From the NCBI RefSeq assembly GCF_029223485.1, contig NZ_JARHTP010000013.1, positions 1 through 64,000 of the forward strand: a DNA stretch of 64,000 nucleotides, in the 5' to 3' direction. The notes under the pieces were generated by a model. The model was not told the DNA's origin. It saw only the letters and a program-made list of their open reading frames with translations, and made no database searches. A program made the position numbers and the translations under genes. The DNA comes from Streptomyces coacervatus (GTDB lineage Bacteria > Actinomycetota > Actinomycetes > Streptomycetales > Streptomycetaceae). Below, piece by piece: positions 23,623-33,790 of the stretch. The first letter of the stretch is position 1, and each line of letters begins with the position of its first letter.

Positions 23623-24387
23623 ATGAGATGGCAAGCCCTTAAATCCATCAGCAGCAAGTCGGCCGGGTTCGGTCGGCTGGTCCTTATAGCCGCCGTGATC
23701 GCCGGGTTCCTGAGCATCGCGTCTCCGGCGCAGGCCCAGGTCTACTCCACCTGCGACCAGTGGGGTCAGTACACCCAGGGCACCTGGACGATCTACAACG
23801 ACGTCTGGGGCGACAACCACGGCCCGCAGTGCCTGACCGTCGACAGCATCAAGTCCTGGTACGTCGATGCCAACCACTCCGGCGGCGGGATCAAGTCCTA
23901 CCCGAATATCGGGGTCCGGCCCCAGACGCCGCTGTCGCAGTTGAACTCGGCGGGCTTCTGGTACAACACGTCGTCGGCTCCCGTCGGCGGCAGTGACCAC
24001 TGGAACTGGACGAGCGACATCTGGTCGACCGGCAACCAGGACGAGATCATGGTCTTCACCAGCTGGTCCGGGACGGCAGGTGGCTGGGGAAGGCAGATCG
24101 CGTCCAACGTGACCATCGGCGGCATCCTGTACGCGTCGGTCTGGCAGGCCGATCCCGGCTGGAACGTCCTGCAGCTCATCCCCGCCCAGCAGACCAACAC
24201 CGGCAGCATCGACGCCTCGGCGGTCTGGCGATGGGCCGCGTCGCAGAACCTCCTGCGCAACACCAATTTCGACGCGATGCAGTACGGCATCGAGATCACC
24301 TCGACCAGCGGCGTGCAGAAGCGGTACTCGCTGAACGCCTACAGCGCCTGGTGGAACAACACCTCCGGCAGCGGATCAAACATCTAG
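23623..24387 (+). CDS. Secreted GH12 endoglucanase/xyloglucanase
   Basis: A 254-aa secreted protein. The signal peptide (K-S-I-S-S-K-S then a hydrophobic run, cleavage after S-P-A-Q-A around residue 38) precedes a GH12 beta-jelly-roll domain. Diagnostic segments are C-D-Q-W-G-Q-Y at the mature N-terminus and D-E-I-M-V-F containing the nucleophile Glu. Y-G-I-E-I-T near the C-terminus contains the acid/base Glu. There is no carbohydrate-binding module; the protein ends after the catalytic domain. GGAGGG precedes the ATG by 5 nt. It cleaves beta-1,4-glucan or xyloglucan outside the cell. Confidence 0.88.
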   Translation: MRWQALKSISSKSAGFGRLVLIAAVIAGFLSIASPAQAQVYSTCDQWGQYTQGTWTIYNDVWGDNHGPQCLTVDSIKSWYVDANHSGGGIKSYPNIGVRPQTPLSQLNSAGFWYNTSSAPVGGSDHWNWTSDIWSTGNQDEIMVFTSWSGTAGGWGRQIASNVTIGGILYASVWQADPGWNVLQLIPAQQTNTGSIDASAVWRWAASQNLLRNTNFDAMQYGIEITSTSGVQKRYSLNAYSAWWNNTSGSGSNI

Positions 24388-24461
24388 CCGCAATACGCGC
24401 GACACGACGGTGCACTCCGTCCGCGCATAGAGACGAACGCCGGAGCGATTCCCAAACGCAT

Positions 24462-24504
24462 ACCTTGCCGCCAGGCCTCGAACAACAAATCCCGGCGGCA
24501 AGGT
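24462..24504 (+). terminator. Stem-loop after the GH12 gene
   Basis: ACCTTGCCGCC and GGCGGCAAGGT form a perfect 11-bp stem around a 21-nt loop, beginning 75 bp after the stop. It has no T-run but resembles GC-rich actinobacterial terminators. Confidence 0.55.
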
Positions 24505-24812
24505 TTGCGGAGTCTTCGAATTCAGGCGGGGTGGAGGTGGCCTCGGGCCCGGCGGGTCAGCCCGTCCGTGCTGTGCGCGGGCCGCATCCATCGCCCTCGC
24601 CGTCGTACTCGTCCTCGCCAGTGTGTGGTGGTACGTCGCCCGCCGTTCGTACGGAACTCCCAGGACCGCCGCGTACGGCTCGGGCCGGGACCAGGCGGAA
24701 CTGGCGGAGGGCATCGTCTGAAACCGCACTGTCCGGGCAACCGCCAGGTACGAACTGCTGTGCGGAATAAGGCAGGATGAGCGGCTGCACATCCCGAACT
24801 TGGAGGTAACCG
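24505..24812 (+). other. Short open frame with one membrane segment, no clear start
   Basis: Between the GH12 terminator and the MscS gene a frame ending at the TGA at 24719-24721 encodes A-S-I-A-L-A-V-V-L-V-L-A-S-V-W-W-Y-V-A-R-R-S, a convincing single membrane helix, and then a polar tail of about 24 residues. No ATG/GTG with a ribosome site opens this frame, so it is either a small gene with an unusual start or the remnant C-terminus of a membrane protein. The rest of the region shows nothing else. Confidence 0.3.
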
Positions 24813-25919
24813 GTGAACCGAGCGCTCACCGTGGACGACCTGGTCATCGCCGGAATCGCGCTGGCAGCGGGCCTGTTGGCCGCGTTCCTGCTGCGCATGC
24901 TGCTGCGCTGGCTGGGCAAGCACGCCGACCGCACCCGCTGGAGCGGCGACGACGTCATCGTCGACGCGCTGCGCACGGTGGTGCCGTGGGCGGCGATCGT
25001 GGGCGGCGCGGCCTCCGCGGGCGCCGCGCTGCCGCTGACCCGGACGGTCCAGAACCACGTCAACCAGGTGCTGACCGTGGTGCTCATCTTCGTCGTCACG
25101 GTGACGGCGGCCCGGGTGATCGCCGGCCTGGTGCGGGCGGTCACCGCGTCCCGTTCCGGCGTCGCCGGATCGGCCACGATCTTCGTGAACATCACCCGGG
25201 TGCTGGTCCTGGCGATCGGCTTCCTGGTGGTGCTGCAGACGCTGGGCATCTCGATCGCGCCCATGCTCACCGCTCTGGGCGTGGGCGGCCTGGCGGTCGC
25301 GCTCGCCCTGCAGGACACCCTCGCCAACCTCTTCGCGGGCATCCACATCCTCGCCTCGAAGACCGTGCAGCCCGGCGACTACATCCGGCTGAGCAGCGGC
25401 GAGGAGGGCTACGTCGAGGACATCAACTGGCGTCAGACGACGGTCCGCGCGCTCTCCAACAACCTCGTCGTCATCCCCAACGGGGAGCTCGCGAAGTCGA
25501 ACATGACCAACTTCATGCGTCCCGAGCAGAAGTTGACCGTCCTGGTCCAGGTGGGGGTCGCCTACGACAGCGACCTGGAGCAGGTCGAGCGCGTGACCAT
25601 GGAGGTCATCGCCGAGGTGATGAACGGGATCACCGGCGCGGTACCGGATCACGAGCCGGCGATCCGCTTCCACACCTTCGGCGACTCCCGGATCGGCTTC
25701 ACGGTCATCCTGGGCGTGGGCGAGTTCAGCGACCAGTTCCGGATCAAGCACGAGTTCATCAAGGCGCTGCACAGGCGCTACCGCGAGGAGGGCATCCGCA
25801 TCCCGGCGCCCGCACGGACAGTGGCCCTGCAGCCGGGGTCGGTGGCGATCCCGCAGCAGCGCGGCCCGCAGGAGGCGGGCGTCGAGGCGGCCGAGGTGTC
25901 CCCCGCCCGCCTCGACTGA
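24813..25919 (+). CDS. MscS-family small-conductance mechanosensitive channel
   Basis: A 368-aa protein with four N-terminal hydrophobic segments. The pore-lining helix and hinge are L-G-V-G-G-L-A-V-A-L-A-L-Q-D-T-L-A-N-L-F-A-G near residue 155, and the beta domain that follows contains V-Q-P-G-D-Y-I and the N-G-E-L-A-K-S motif (I-P-N-G). The C-terminal alpha/beta domain is complete and followed by a ~30-residue disordered tail. GTG start with GGAGGT 7 nt upstream. It opens on membrane stretch to release solutes in osmotic downshock. Confidence 0.9.
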   Translation: MNRALTVDDLVIAGIALAAGLLAAFLLRMLLRWLGKHADRTRWSGDDVIVDALRTVVPWAAIVGGAASAGAALPLTRTVQNHVNQVLTVVLIFVVTVTAARVIAGLVRAVTASRSGVAGSATIFVNITRVLVLAIGFLVVLQTLGISIAPMLTALGVGGLAVALALQDTLANLFAGIHILASKTVQPGDYIRLSSGEEGYVEDINWRQTTVRALSNNLVVIPNGELAKSNMTNFMRPEQKLTVLVQVGVAYDSDLEQVERVTMEVIAEVMNGITGAVPDHEPAIRFHTFGDSRIGFTVILGVGEFSDQFRIKHEFIKALHRRYREEGIRIPAPARTVALQPGSVAIPQQRGPQEAGVEAAEVSPARLD

Positions 25920-25932
25920 CGGATCGACGAGG

Positions 25933-27474
25933 TCAGAGAGTCGCCGAGTTGTCGTGCCAGTGCCCACCCCTGCGGCTGTGCGGTGAAGCGAGCGCCGAGT
26001 TCACCGGCGTGACCGTCCAGTCCGGGTGGCCGGGCATCCGCGGCGTCTTCGTACCGTAGAGCCAGTCCTTGAGGAAGCCGGACTGGTCCTGGCCGGAGAC
26101 CTCCGAGGCGACGGCGATGTAGTCGTCGGTGGTCACCGAGGAGTTGCGGTGCCGCTCCAGGAAGGACCGCTCGATGGCGTGGAAGACGTCCTCGCCGACG
26201 ACCTGGCGCAGCGCGTACAGGACCAGCACGCCGCCCGTGTAGCGCTGGCTGTCGAAGAGGTTGACCGCGTTGGGCGCGGCGACCGGGCCCGAGTCGTGCC
26301 GCCACTGGTCGCCGACGCCGTATGTGTACTTCATGCGGTCCTCGAACGTGCTGTAGCCGAGCGAGTCGGTCCAGCCGCGCTCGTAGCGGTACAGCAGTCC
26401 GTAGAAGTCGGCGTGGCCCTCGTTCAGCCAAAGGTCGGCCCAGTTGGCGGGGCTGACGAGGTTGCCGAACCAGGAGTGGACCAGCTCGTGCATCATGTGC
26501 GAGCCGATCTTCTTCTCCTCCTGGAGCAGGAAGTTCGGCTTGTACAGGGTGAGGGTCTGGGTCTCCAGGCCCGTGAAGTCGAAGGCCTTCGGGTCGTCGG
26601 AGTTGCACGGCAGCAGCCCGTACGTCTCGAAGGGGAACGCGCCGAGCCGCTGCTCGATCCAGTCGACCAGACCCGGGGTCAGCGCGAGGGCTGGCTCCAG
26701 GGCGGCGGCCCGGGCGGTGGGCACGACGTCCCGCAGGGGCAGCCCGTGTGGGCCCTGCCGGTCCTTGACTACGTAGTCGCCGACCGTGATCTGCACGAGT
26801 TCGGTGGCCATCGGCTCGCGGGAGCGGTACGAGGACGCGGTGCGGCCGTCGGCGAGGGTCTCGGTGCCGACGAGCAGGCCGTTCGCGACGCCTTGCAGGC
26901 CGGCGGGGACGGTGACGCGGAAGGTGAAGTCCGCCTTGTCCGACGGGTGGTCGTTGCAGGGGAAGACGGTGTGCGCCGAGTTCGGCTGCGGGCAGATCGC
27001 GAAGCCGTCCGGGGTGACGACCCAGGCGGTGTGCGGGAGGGTGCGGCTCGGGTCGGCCCCGTACTCGACGCAGACCCTCACCCGGGCCCCGGCGGGCAGC
27101 GGGCGGTCGGGCGTGATCCGCAGCTTCTCGTCCGCCTGCTCGAAGGCGGCGGTACGCCCGCCGACGCGGACGGAGCGTATGTCCAGGCCGAGGGCGTCCA
27201 GCGAGAAGCGGGTGAGCGCCTGGGTGGTGGTGATCCGCAGGGTCGCGGTGGCGTCCACCAGCTTGGTGGTGGCGTCGTAGGAGAGGTCGAGGTGGTAGGC
27301 CGAGACGCGGTAGCCGTCGTTGCCGAGGCTCGGGAAGACGGAGTCACCGAGGGTCTCGGGGCCCGGGGTGCCGATGTCGCGCGGGGCTGCCTTGGCCGTA
27401 CCCCCCACGGTCAGTGCCGCGGCCGTACCGATCAGGGCGGCCGCGGGGGCCGTCACTCTGGTGCGATATCTCAT
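25933..27474 (-). CDS. Secreted M1-family zinc metallopeptidase (aminopeptidase N-like)
   Basis: A 513-aa protein with a Sec-type signal peptide (R-Y-R-T-R, hydrophobic run, cleavage after G-T-A-K-A near residue 29). The zinc site is H-E-L-V-H-S-W-F-G-N with the third ligand in L-N-E-G-H-A-D-F-Y, and T-G-L-E-T-Q matches the usual G-(A/M)-E-N substrate motif with a changed last position. It lacks the large C-terminal helical domain of full-length PepN (about 850 aa), as do other short secreted M1 enzymes. The start ATG at 27474 has only a weak upstream purine run. It is convergent with MscS (13-bp gap) and divergent from icd. Confidence 0.88.
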   Translation of the reverse strand: MRYRTRVTAPAAALIGTAAALTVGGTAKAAPRDIGTPGPETLGDSVFPSLGNDGYRVSAYHLDLSYDATTKLVDATATLRITTTQALTRFSLDALGLDIRSVRVGGRTAAFEQADEKLRITPDRPLPAGARVRVCVEYGADPSRTLPHTAWVVTPDGFAICPQPNSAHTVFPCNDHPSDKADFTFRVTVPAGLQGVANGLLVGTETLADGRTASSYRSREPMATELVQITVGDYVVKDRQGPHGLPLRDVVPTARAAALEPALALTPGLVDWIEQRLGAFPFETYGLLPCNSDDPKAFDFTGLETQTLTLYKPNFLLQEEKKIGSHMMHELVHSWFGNLVSPANWADLWLNEGHADFYGLLYRYERGWTDSLGYSTFEDRMKYTYGVGDQWRHDSGPVAAPNAVNLFDSQRYTGGVLVLYALRQVVGEDVFHAIERSFLERHRNSSVTTDDYIAVASEVSGQDQSGFLKDWLYGTKTPRMPGHPDWTVTPVNSALASPHSRRGGHWHDNSATL

Positions 27475-27641
27475 GGTCAGCTTTCGCTCGGGCGGCCGGG
27501 TGGTCAGCTCCGGCCGTCGACGATCAGATGGACGATCTACATCCAGGACCATGGGATCGGACGTTTGGTTGCACGCCGGTGAGGCGTTTGGGGTTCCGGA
27601 GTGTGGGACGCGTGGCCGGACCCCTGTCGAGCCCGCCTCGA

Positions 27642-27657
27642 TCACGAGATATCTTGA
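27642..27657. promoter_or_regulatory. Near-palindrome upstream of icd
   Basis: TCACGAGATATCTTGA is a 16-bp imperfect palindrome (6 of 8 paired positions) 37 bp before the icd GTG, followed by another partly symmetric TCTTGATGTCGAG. In this GC-rich DNA such an AT-rich dyad is a reasonable operator or promoter site, but no known regulator can be assigned. Confidence 0.35.
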
Positions 27658-27694
27658 TGTCGAGCAATGTTGCAGACGTGGAGCGGAGCACCCG

Positions 27695-29914
<2,220 letters not shown>

Positions 29915-29943
29915 CGCGACAGGCCTTGACGGCCCGTTCCTGA

Positions 29944-29981
29944 CTCCGCCCCGGTCGGCGCACTGCCCGGCCGGGGCGGAG
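29944..29981 (+). terminator. Rho-independent-like terminator of icd
   Basis: CTCCGCCCCGG and CCGGGGCGGAG form a perfect 11-bp stem with a 16-nt loop that can pair further. It begins 30 bp after the icd stop. Confidence 0.75.
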
Positions 29982-30093
29982 CCGTGTCACGAACGGCGTA
30001 CCACGGCAGGTGGCCGGTGGCCCGGCTCGGTCTACTGGGCAGGGGGGAGCAAGGGGAACAGGGGGAACCGAACAGATCAGAGGAGGCAGTCAT

Positions 30094-30393
30094 ATGGCTG
30101 TTGTGTTGTCCTTGACCTGGACAGGGGTCACGCCCCAGCAGTACGACACCGTCCGGCAGCTGGTCGATTGGGAGCAGGACCAGCCGGAGGGCGCCGTCCT
30201 GCACGTGGCCTGGTTCGACGGGGGCGCGCTGCACGTCACCGATGTGTGGAACGCCCAGTCCGACTTCGAGCGGTTCTTCGGCGGGCGGCTGGCGCCCGCC
30301 GTCAAGGAAGCCGGAATCGCCGGTGAGCCTCAGTCCACGTTCTCGCCGCTCCACCGGCGTTTCGTGGCCTCCGGAGTCAGCGGCGGCGGCTGA
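30094..30393 (+). CDS. Small conserved-type protein of unknown function
   Basis: A 99-aa protein beginning MAVVLSLTWTGVTPQQYD behind AGGAGG at a good distance. The pattern (beta strand, helix with V-R-Q-L-V-D-W-E, strands L-H-V-A-W-F-D-G-G-A-L-H-V-T-D-V-W, helix F-E-R-F-F) fits a ferredoxin-like dimeric alpha/beta barrel, as in ABM/EthD-like proteins. No ligand or partner is evident. It is convergent with the YcaQ-like gene. Confidence 0.75.
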   Translation: MAVVLSLTWTGVTPQQYDTVRQLVDWEQDQPEGAVLHVAWFDGGALHVTDVWNAQSDFERFFGGRLAPAVKEAGIAGEPQSTFSPLHRRFVASGVSGGG

Positions 30394-30416
30394 GGGCCCT
30401 CGGTATCCATCGGCAT

Positions 30417-31523
30417 CTATTCGGGCCGTGCGAGCTCCAGCTCGAGCCAGCGGGCCAGGTCCTCGATCTCCCGGCCGATCTCCGCGGTCATGGTCGCGGT
30501 GAACGGGACGTCCTCATGGACGGCGCCGACCCGCAGCACTCCGGCCTTGCGGTCGGCTGTGGCGTCGAGTTTCCCGACCAGCCGGTCCCCGTACAGGACC
30601 GGCAGCGCGAAGTAGCCCCAGCGGCGCTTTGCGGCTGGCTTGTACATCTCCAGCTGGTACTCGTACTCGAACAGCTCGGTGGTGCGTCTGCGGTCGTGGA
30701 CGAGGCGGTCGAAGGGTGACAGCAGGGCCGCCCGTCCCTCGAAGGGCAGGCCCAACTGGGCAGGATCCACCCGCCACTTGCCCCGCACGCCTGCCACGAC
30801 CGCGGGCTCCCCCGCCTCGCCCACGTCCGCCGGCTCCACCTGGCACTCCGGGCCGCGGGCGCGGGCGATGCCGAGGGCGCGCAGCCGCCGCTCGTCGCGG
30901 ATGCGCAGCGCCTCCTCCACCGGGACCGGCGGGAGGTCGGGGTAGACCCGGCCGGCCAGGTCCCACAGCCGGTCACCGCCGCCACTGCGTCCGGCGACGG
31001 CGACCTCACCGCGCTGCACCATCAGCTCCAGGAGCTTGGTGACATTGCGGTTGTTGCTCCAGCCGCTCGACTTCCACGGCTGGGCGCAGGTGTCCGGGAG
31101 GGCGCGGGACGGCAGCGGTCCCTCGGCGCCGAGCCGGTCGAGGATGTCGCGACGGCAGGCGTCGTTGGCGGCCACCCACGTCCGGTGGTATTCGCGCCAC
31201 GACGAGGGCGTCCCCCGCTCCGGCCACTCGGCCATCTCGGCGCGGTACAGCGCAAGATCCTCGGCGGGCCGGATCATCGCCTGCAGCTCCAGCAGCGCGC
31301 GCTGCTCCAACGCGGTGCTCAACCGGCCCTGCTCGTACGGCGATCCGAGCCGGCTCCATGCCACCAGGTCGGCGTTGGGCGCGACGGCGGCGGTCGGGTC
31401 GATCTGCAGCAGGGTCAGCCCGCGCACCACATCCAGCAGCCCGGTCGGCCGTACGGCGTCCAGGAGTTGGGCGCGTACGGCGATGCGCCGGGCGTCGGTG
31501 CGCGAGAGCTCATGGACGGTCAT
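30417..31523 (-). CDS. YcaQ/AlkZ-type winged-helix DNA glycosylase (HTH_42 family)
   Basis: A 368-aa protein of the crosslink-repair glycosylase family, built of tandem winged helices and a beta-barrel. The catalytic Q-phi-D motif of the YcaQ branch is seen as Gln40-Ile-Asp42 in L-L-Q-I-D-P-T; the AlkZ branch has Q-phi-Q instead. The C-terminal part contains L-L-S-P-F-D-R-L-V-H-D-R, R-W-G-Y-F-A-L-P-V-L and D-R-L-V-G-K-L-D, all family hallmarks. Known relatives remove alkylated or crosslinked bases, and AlkZ homologues give self-resistance in antibiotic clusters; there is no biosynthetic cluster directly adjacent here. The start ATG at 31523 lacks an obvious ribosome site. Confidence 0.85.
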   Translation of the reverse strand: MTVHELSRTDARRIAVRAQLLDAVRPTGLLDVVRGLTLLQIDPTAAVAPNADLVAWSRLGSPYEQGRLSTALEQRALLELQAMIRPAEDLALYRAEMAEWPERGTPSSWREYHRTWVAANDACRRDILDRLGAEGPLPSRALPDTCAQPWKSSGWSNNRNVTKLLELMVQRGEVAVAGRSGGGDRLWDLAGRVYPDLPPVPVEEALRIRDERRLRALGIARARGPECQVEPADVGEAGEPAVVAGVRGKWRVDPAQLGLPFEGRAALLSPFDRLVHDRRRTTELFEYEYQLEMYKPAAKRRWGYFALPVLYGDRLVGKLDATADRKAGVLRVGAVHEDVPFTATMTAEIGREIEDLARWLELELARPE

Positions 31524-31626
31524 GGCACGAGACTAGGAGAGGGGTCTGACAACGGCACGTCCGTCACTCGGCGTACCCCTTTTAACCCTTTGAGATCCTG
31601 TCGCGTGTTGGAGAGAGTCTGCGGTC

Positions 31627-32175
31627 ATGGAGTTCTTCTGCTACCACCGCGACCGGCCCGGCTCCGTCCCGTTGCGCGACGAGCTGCTGGAAGAGCACTG
31701 GTCCTACATGGACCGGTACTCGAAGGAGCTGATCGCCCGCGGCTCGACCTTCGCCGCCGACGGTGACACGCCCACCGGCAGCGTGCACATCGTCGATCTG
31801 CCGGATCTCGCCGCCGCCCGCGCGTTCGCCTTCGACGAGCCCAACCACCAGGCCGGCGTGTACCGGGACGTGCTGCTGCGCCGGTGGCGCAACCTGCTGG
31901 GTCGCAGCATGTGGGAGTTCGGCGGCGGCCGCACCGGCGGCAACCGCTATCTGGTGCTCGGCCTCGGCTCGGGGCCGGCCGCCGACCTCGCTGTGCCGAC
32001 CGACCGGGACGACCTGATCGCGTACGGGCCTCTGCTGTCCGACGACGGAGTCGCCTGGCTCGGTACGGCGGTGCTGCTCCGGGCCCCGGACCCGGGCACG
32101 GCGCGCGCCGTCCTGACCGCGGAGCGGTACGCCGACATCGAGGTGCACGCCTGGGAGTTCGGCGGGCGGCGGTGA
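31627..32175 (+). CDS. YCII-domain protein
   Basis: A 182-aa protein whose first ~95 residues match YciI-like domains: E-E-H-W-S-Y-M-D-R-Y, then L-I-A-R-G-S-T-F and H-I-V-D-L-P-D-L-A-A-A-R-A-F-A-F-D-E-P. The second half (residues ~105-180) looks like a divergent repeat (L-I-A-Y-G-P-L-L-S-D-D-G, V-L-L-R-A-P-D-P-G-T-A-R-A-V-L), so the gene probably encodes a fused pair of the dimeric alpha/beta-barrel domain. Function unknown; relatives include dehydrochlorinases and sigma-factor-linked proteins. Confidence 0.8.
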   Translation: MEFFCYHRDRPGSVPLRDELLEEHWSYMDRYSKELIARGSTFAADGDTPTGSVHIVDLPDLAAARAFAFDEPNHQAGVYRDVLLRRWRNLLGRSMWEFGGGRTGGNRYLVLGLGSGPAADLAVPTDRDDLIAYGPLLSDDGVAWLGTAVLLRAPDPGTARAVLTAERYADIEVHAWEFGGRR

Positions 32176-32272
32176 TCGAGGGACACGCCACGAAGTTTTC
32201 CCGGCGCTGTGTCGATCGGCGGGTTTCCCGTTCGACGCAGGGGTGACAGCAGTCGACCTGCAAGGAGAGATC

Positions 32273-32839
32273 ATGCAGATCCGCGCACGTATGAGCATGA
32301 GTGCCGACGGTTTTGTGACCACGCCGACCGGCTGGCCGTCACTGACGGCCGATCCCGCGTTCGTGTCCGGCCAGAGCCACGGCATCCGGGAGTTCCTCGA
32401 GGGGTGCGAGGCGGCGCTGATGGGCCGTACCACCTTCGAGCCGGCGCTGACCAACGAGCGCTGGCCCTGGCCCGACCTGGACGTGTTCGTGCTCGGCTCG
32501 CACCGTCCGGCCGGCACCCCCGACCACGTCGTCACCGACAGCGATCCCCTACGGCTGCTGGAGAAGCTCCGCGCGGCCAACCGGGGCGGCGACGTCCACC
32601 TCATCGGAGGCCCGCGGACGATCGGGACCTTCCACGCCCTCGGCGCGCTCGACACCCTGGAGCTGGTGGTCCTGCCGCTCCTGTTCGGCAGCGGAATGCG
32701 GCTGACACCCGCGCTCAGTCCCGACACCGGCCTGGCATTCCAGCGCGAACGTGCCCTCCCCGGCGGTGCGGTGGAGATCGTCTACTCCTGCCGGGGCAGT
32801 CGCAGCCGGCTTCCCGGCACACCCGCGAGCCAGCGCTGA
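32273..32839 (+). CDS. Dihydrofolate reductase-family (RibD C-terminal-like) protein
   Basis: A 188-aa DHFR-fold protein: M-S-M-S-A-D-G-F at the start, A-L-M-G-R-T-T-F-E at residue ~48, V-H-L-I-G-G-P-R-T-I for NADPH binding around residue 105, and P-L-L-F-G-S-G-M-R-L near the end. Such stand-alone RibD_C proteins are predicted NADPH reductases of unknown substrate and are not true folate enzymes. ATG at 32273 with AGGAGA 7 nt upstream. Confidence 0.87.
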   Translation: MQIRARMSMSADGFVTTPTGWPSLTADPAFVSGQSHGIREFLEGCEAALMGRTTFEPALTNERWPWPDLDVFVLGSHRPAGTPDHVVTDSDPLRLLEKLRAANRGGDVHLIGGPRTIGTFHALGALDTLELVVLPLLFGSGMRLTPALSPDTGLAFQRERALPGGAVEIVYSCRGSRSRLPGTPASQR

Positions 32840-32907
32840 GCCCGCCACGGCGACCGGCAGGATGCAGTTCATCGACCAACGTCACCGACACGCCCCGGGA
32901 GCCCCCC

Positions 32908-33705
32908 ATGCCCTCCGCCGCACCGTCATTCGAGTTCCTGCCCGGCGCGGCCGGCTCCCCCGTGATCCTGCATGTGCCGCACTCGGCGCGGGAGATACCG
33001 GCCGAGGTGCGCTCGGGCATCGTGCTGGACGAGGCGGCGCTGGAGCGGGAGTTGGACCACATCACCGACGCGCACACGGCGGAGCTCGCCGAGGCGGCGG
33101 CCGGGCTGTCCGCTGTCGCCCCGTGGCGGTTCGTCAACCGGCTCTCTCGGCTGGTCGTCGATCCGGAACGGTTCCCGGACGAGCGGGAGGAGATGTTGTC
33201 CGCCGGGATGGGGGCCGTCTACACGCGGACCACCCACCGGGAGGCCCTGCGGCCCGCGGACACCGACCCCAAACCGCTGGTCGACCGCTACTTCCGGCCA
33301 TACGCCCAGGGCATGACGGAGGCGGTGGCCGACCGGCTGGCCGCCACGGGACGGGCTGTGATCATCGACGTCCACTCCTACCCGACCGCCCCGCTGCCCT
33401 ACGAGCTGCACGGCGAGGGCCCCCGGCCGCCGGTCTGCCTCGGCACCGACTCCTTCCACACGCCGCCCGAACTCACGGCTGCGGCACGGGAGGCCTTCGC
33501 GGCGTGCGGGGAGACGGGGCTCGACAGCCCGTTCAGCGGGACGTACGTACCGCTGGAGTTCTACGGCAGGGATCCACGGGTGAGCGCCCTGATGGTGGAG
33601 ATCCGCCGGGACACGTACATGACCGAGCCGGGCGGGCCGGCCGGCCGCGGACTCGGCCGGCTGGCGTCGGCGCTGGCCGTGCTCGTCGATGCCGTGACGG
33701 GCTGA
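32908..33705 (+). CDS. N-formylglutamate amidohydrolase-family protein
   Basis: A 265-aa protein of the FGase family. The zinc-binding P-H-S segment (V-I-L-H-V-P-H-S-A-R near residue 24), D-H-I-T-D-A-H and I-I-D-V-H-S-Y are present, followed by N-x-P-F-S-G-T-Y-type P-F-S-G-T-Y-V and M-V-E-I-R-R-D-T-Y-M near the C-terminus. It hydrolyses N-formylglutamate or a similar amide. No hut genes are nearby, so the substrate is uncertain. ATG at 32908 with GGGAG upstream. Confidence 0.88.
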   Translation: MPSAAPSFEFLPGAAGSPVILHVPHSAREIPAEVRSGIVLDEAALERELDHITDAHTAELAEAAAGLSAVAPWRFVNRLSRLVVDPERFPDEREEMLSAGMGAVYTRTTHREALRPADTDPKPLVDRYFRPYAQGMTEAVADRLAATGRAVIIDVHSYPTAPLPYELHGEGPRPPVCLGTDSFHTPPELTAAAREAFAACGETGLDSPFSGTYVPLEFYGRDPRVSALMVEIRRDTYMTEPGGPAGRGLGRLASALAVLVDAVTG

Positions 33706-33790
33706 AGCACGGGCTCTGCGGGGCAGGCTCCGACCTCCGGCTGGCGCACTCCCGCGCGACAGGGGTTCGAGGGGCGGTGAGGGTGGAGGC

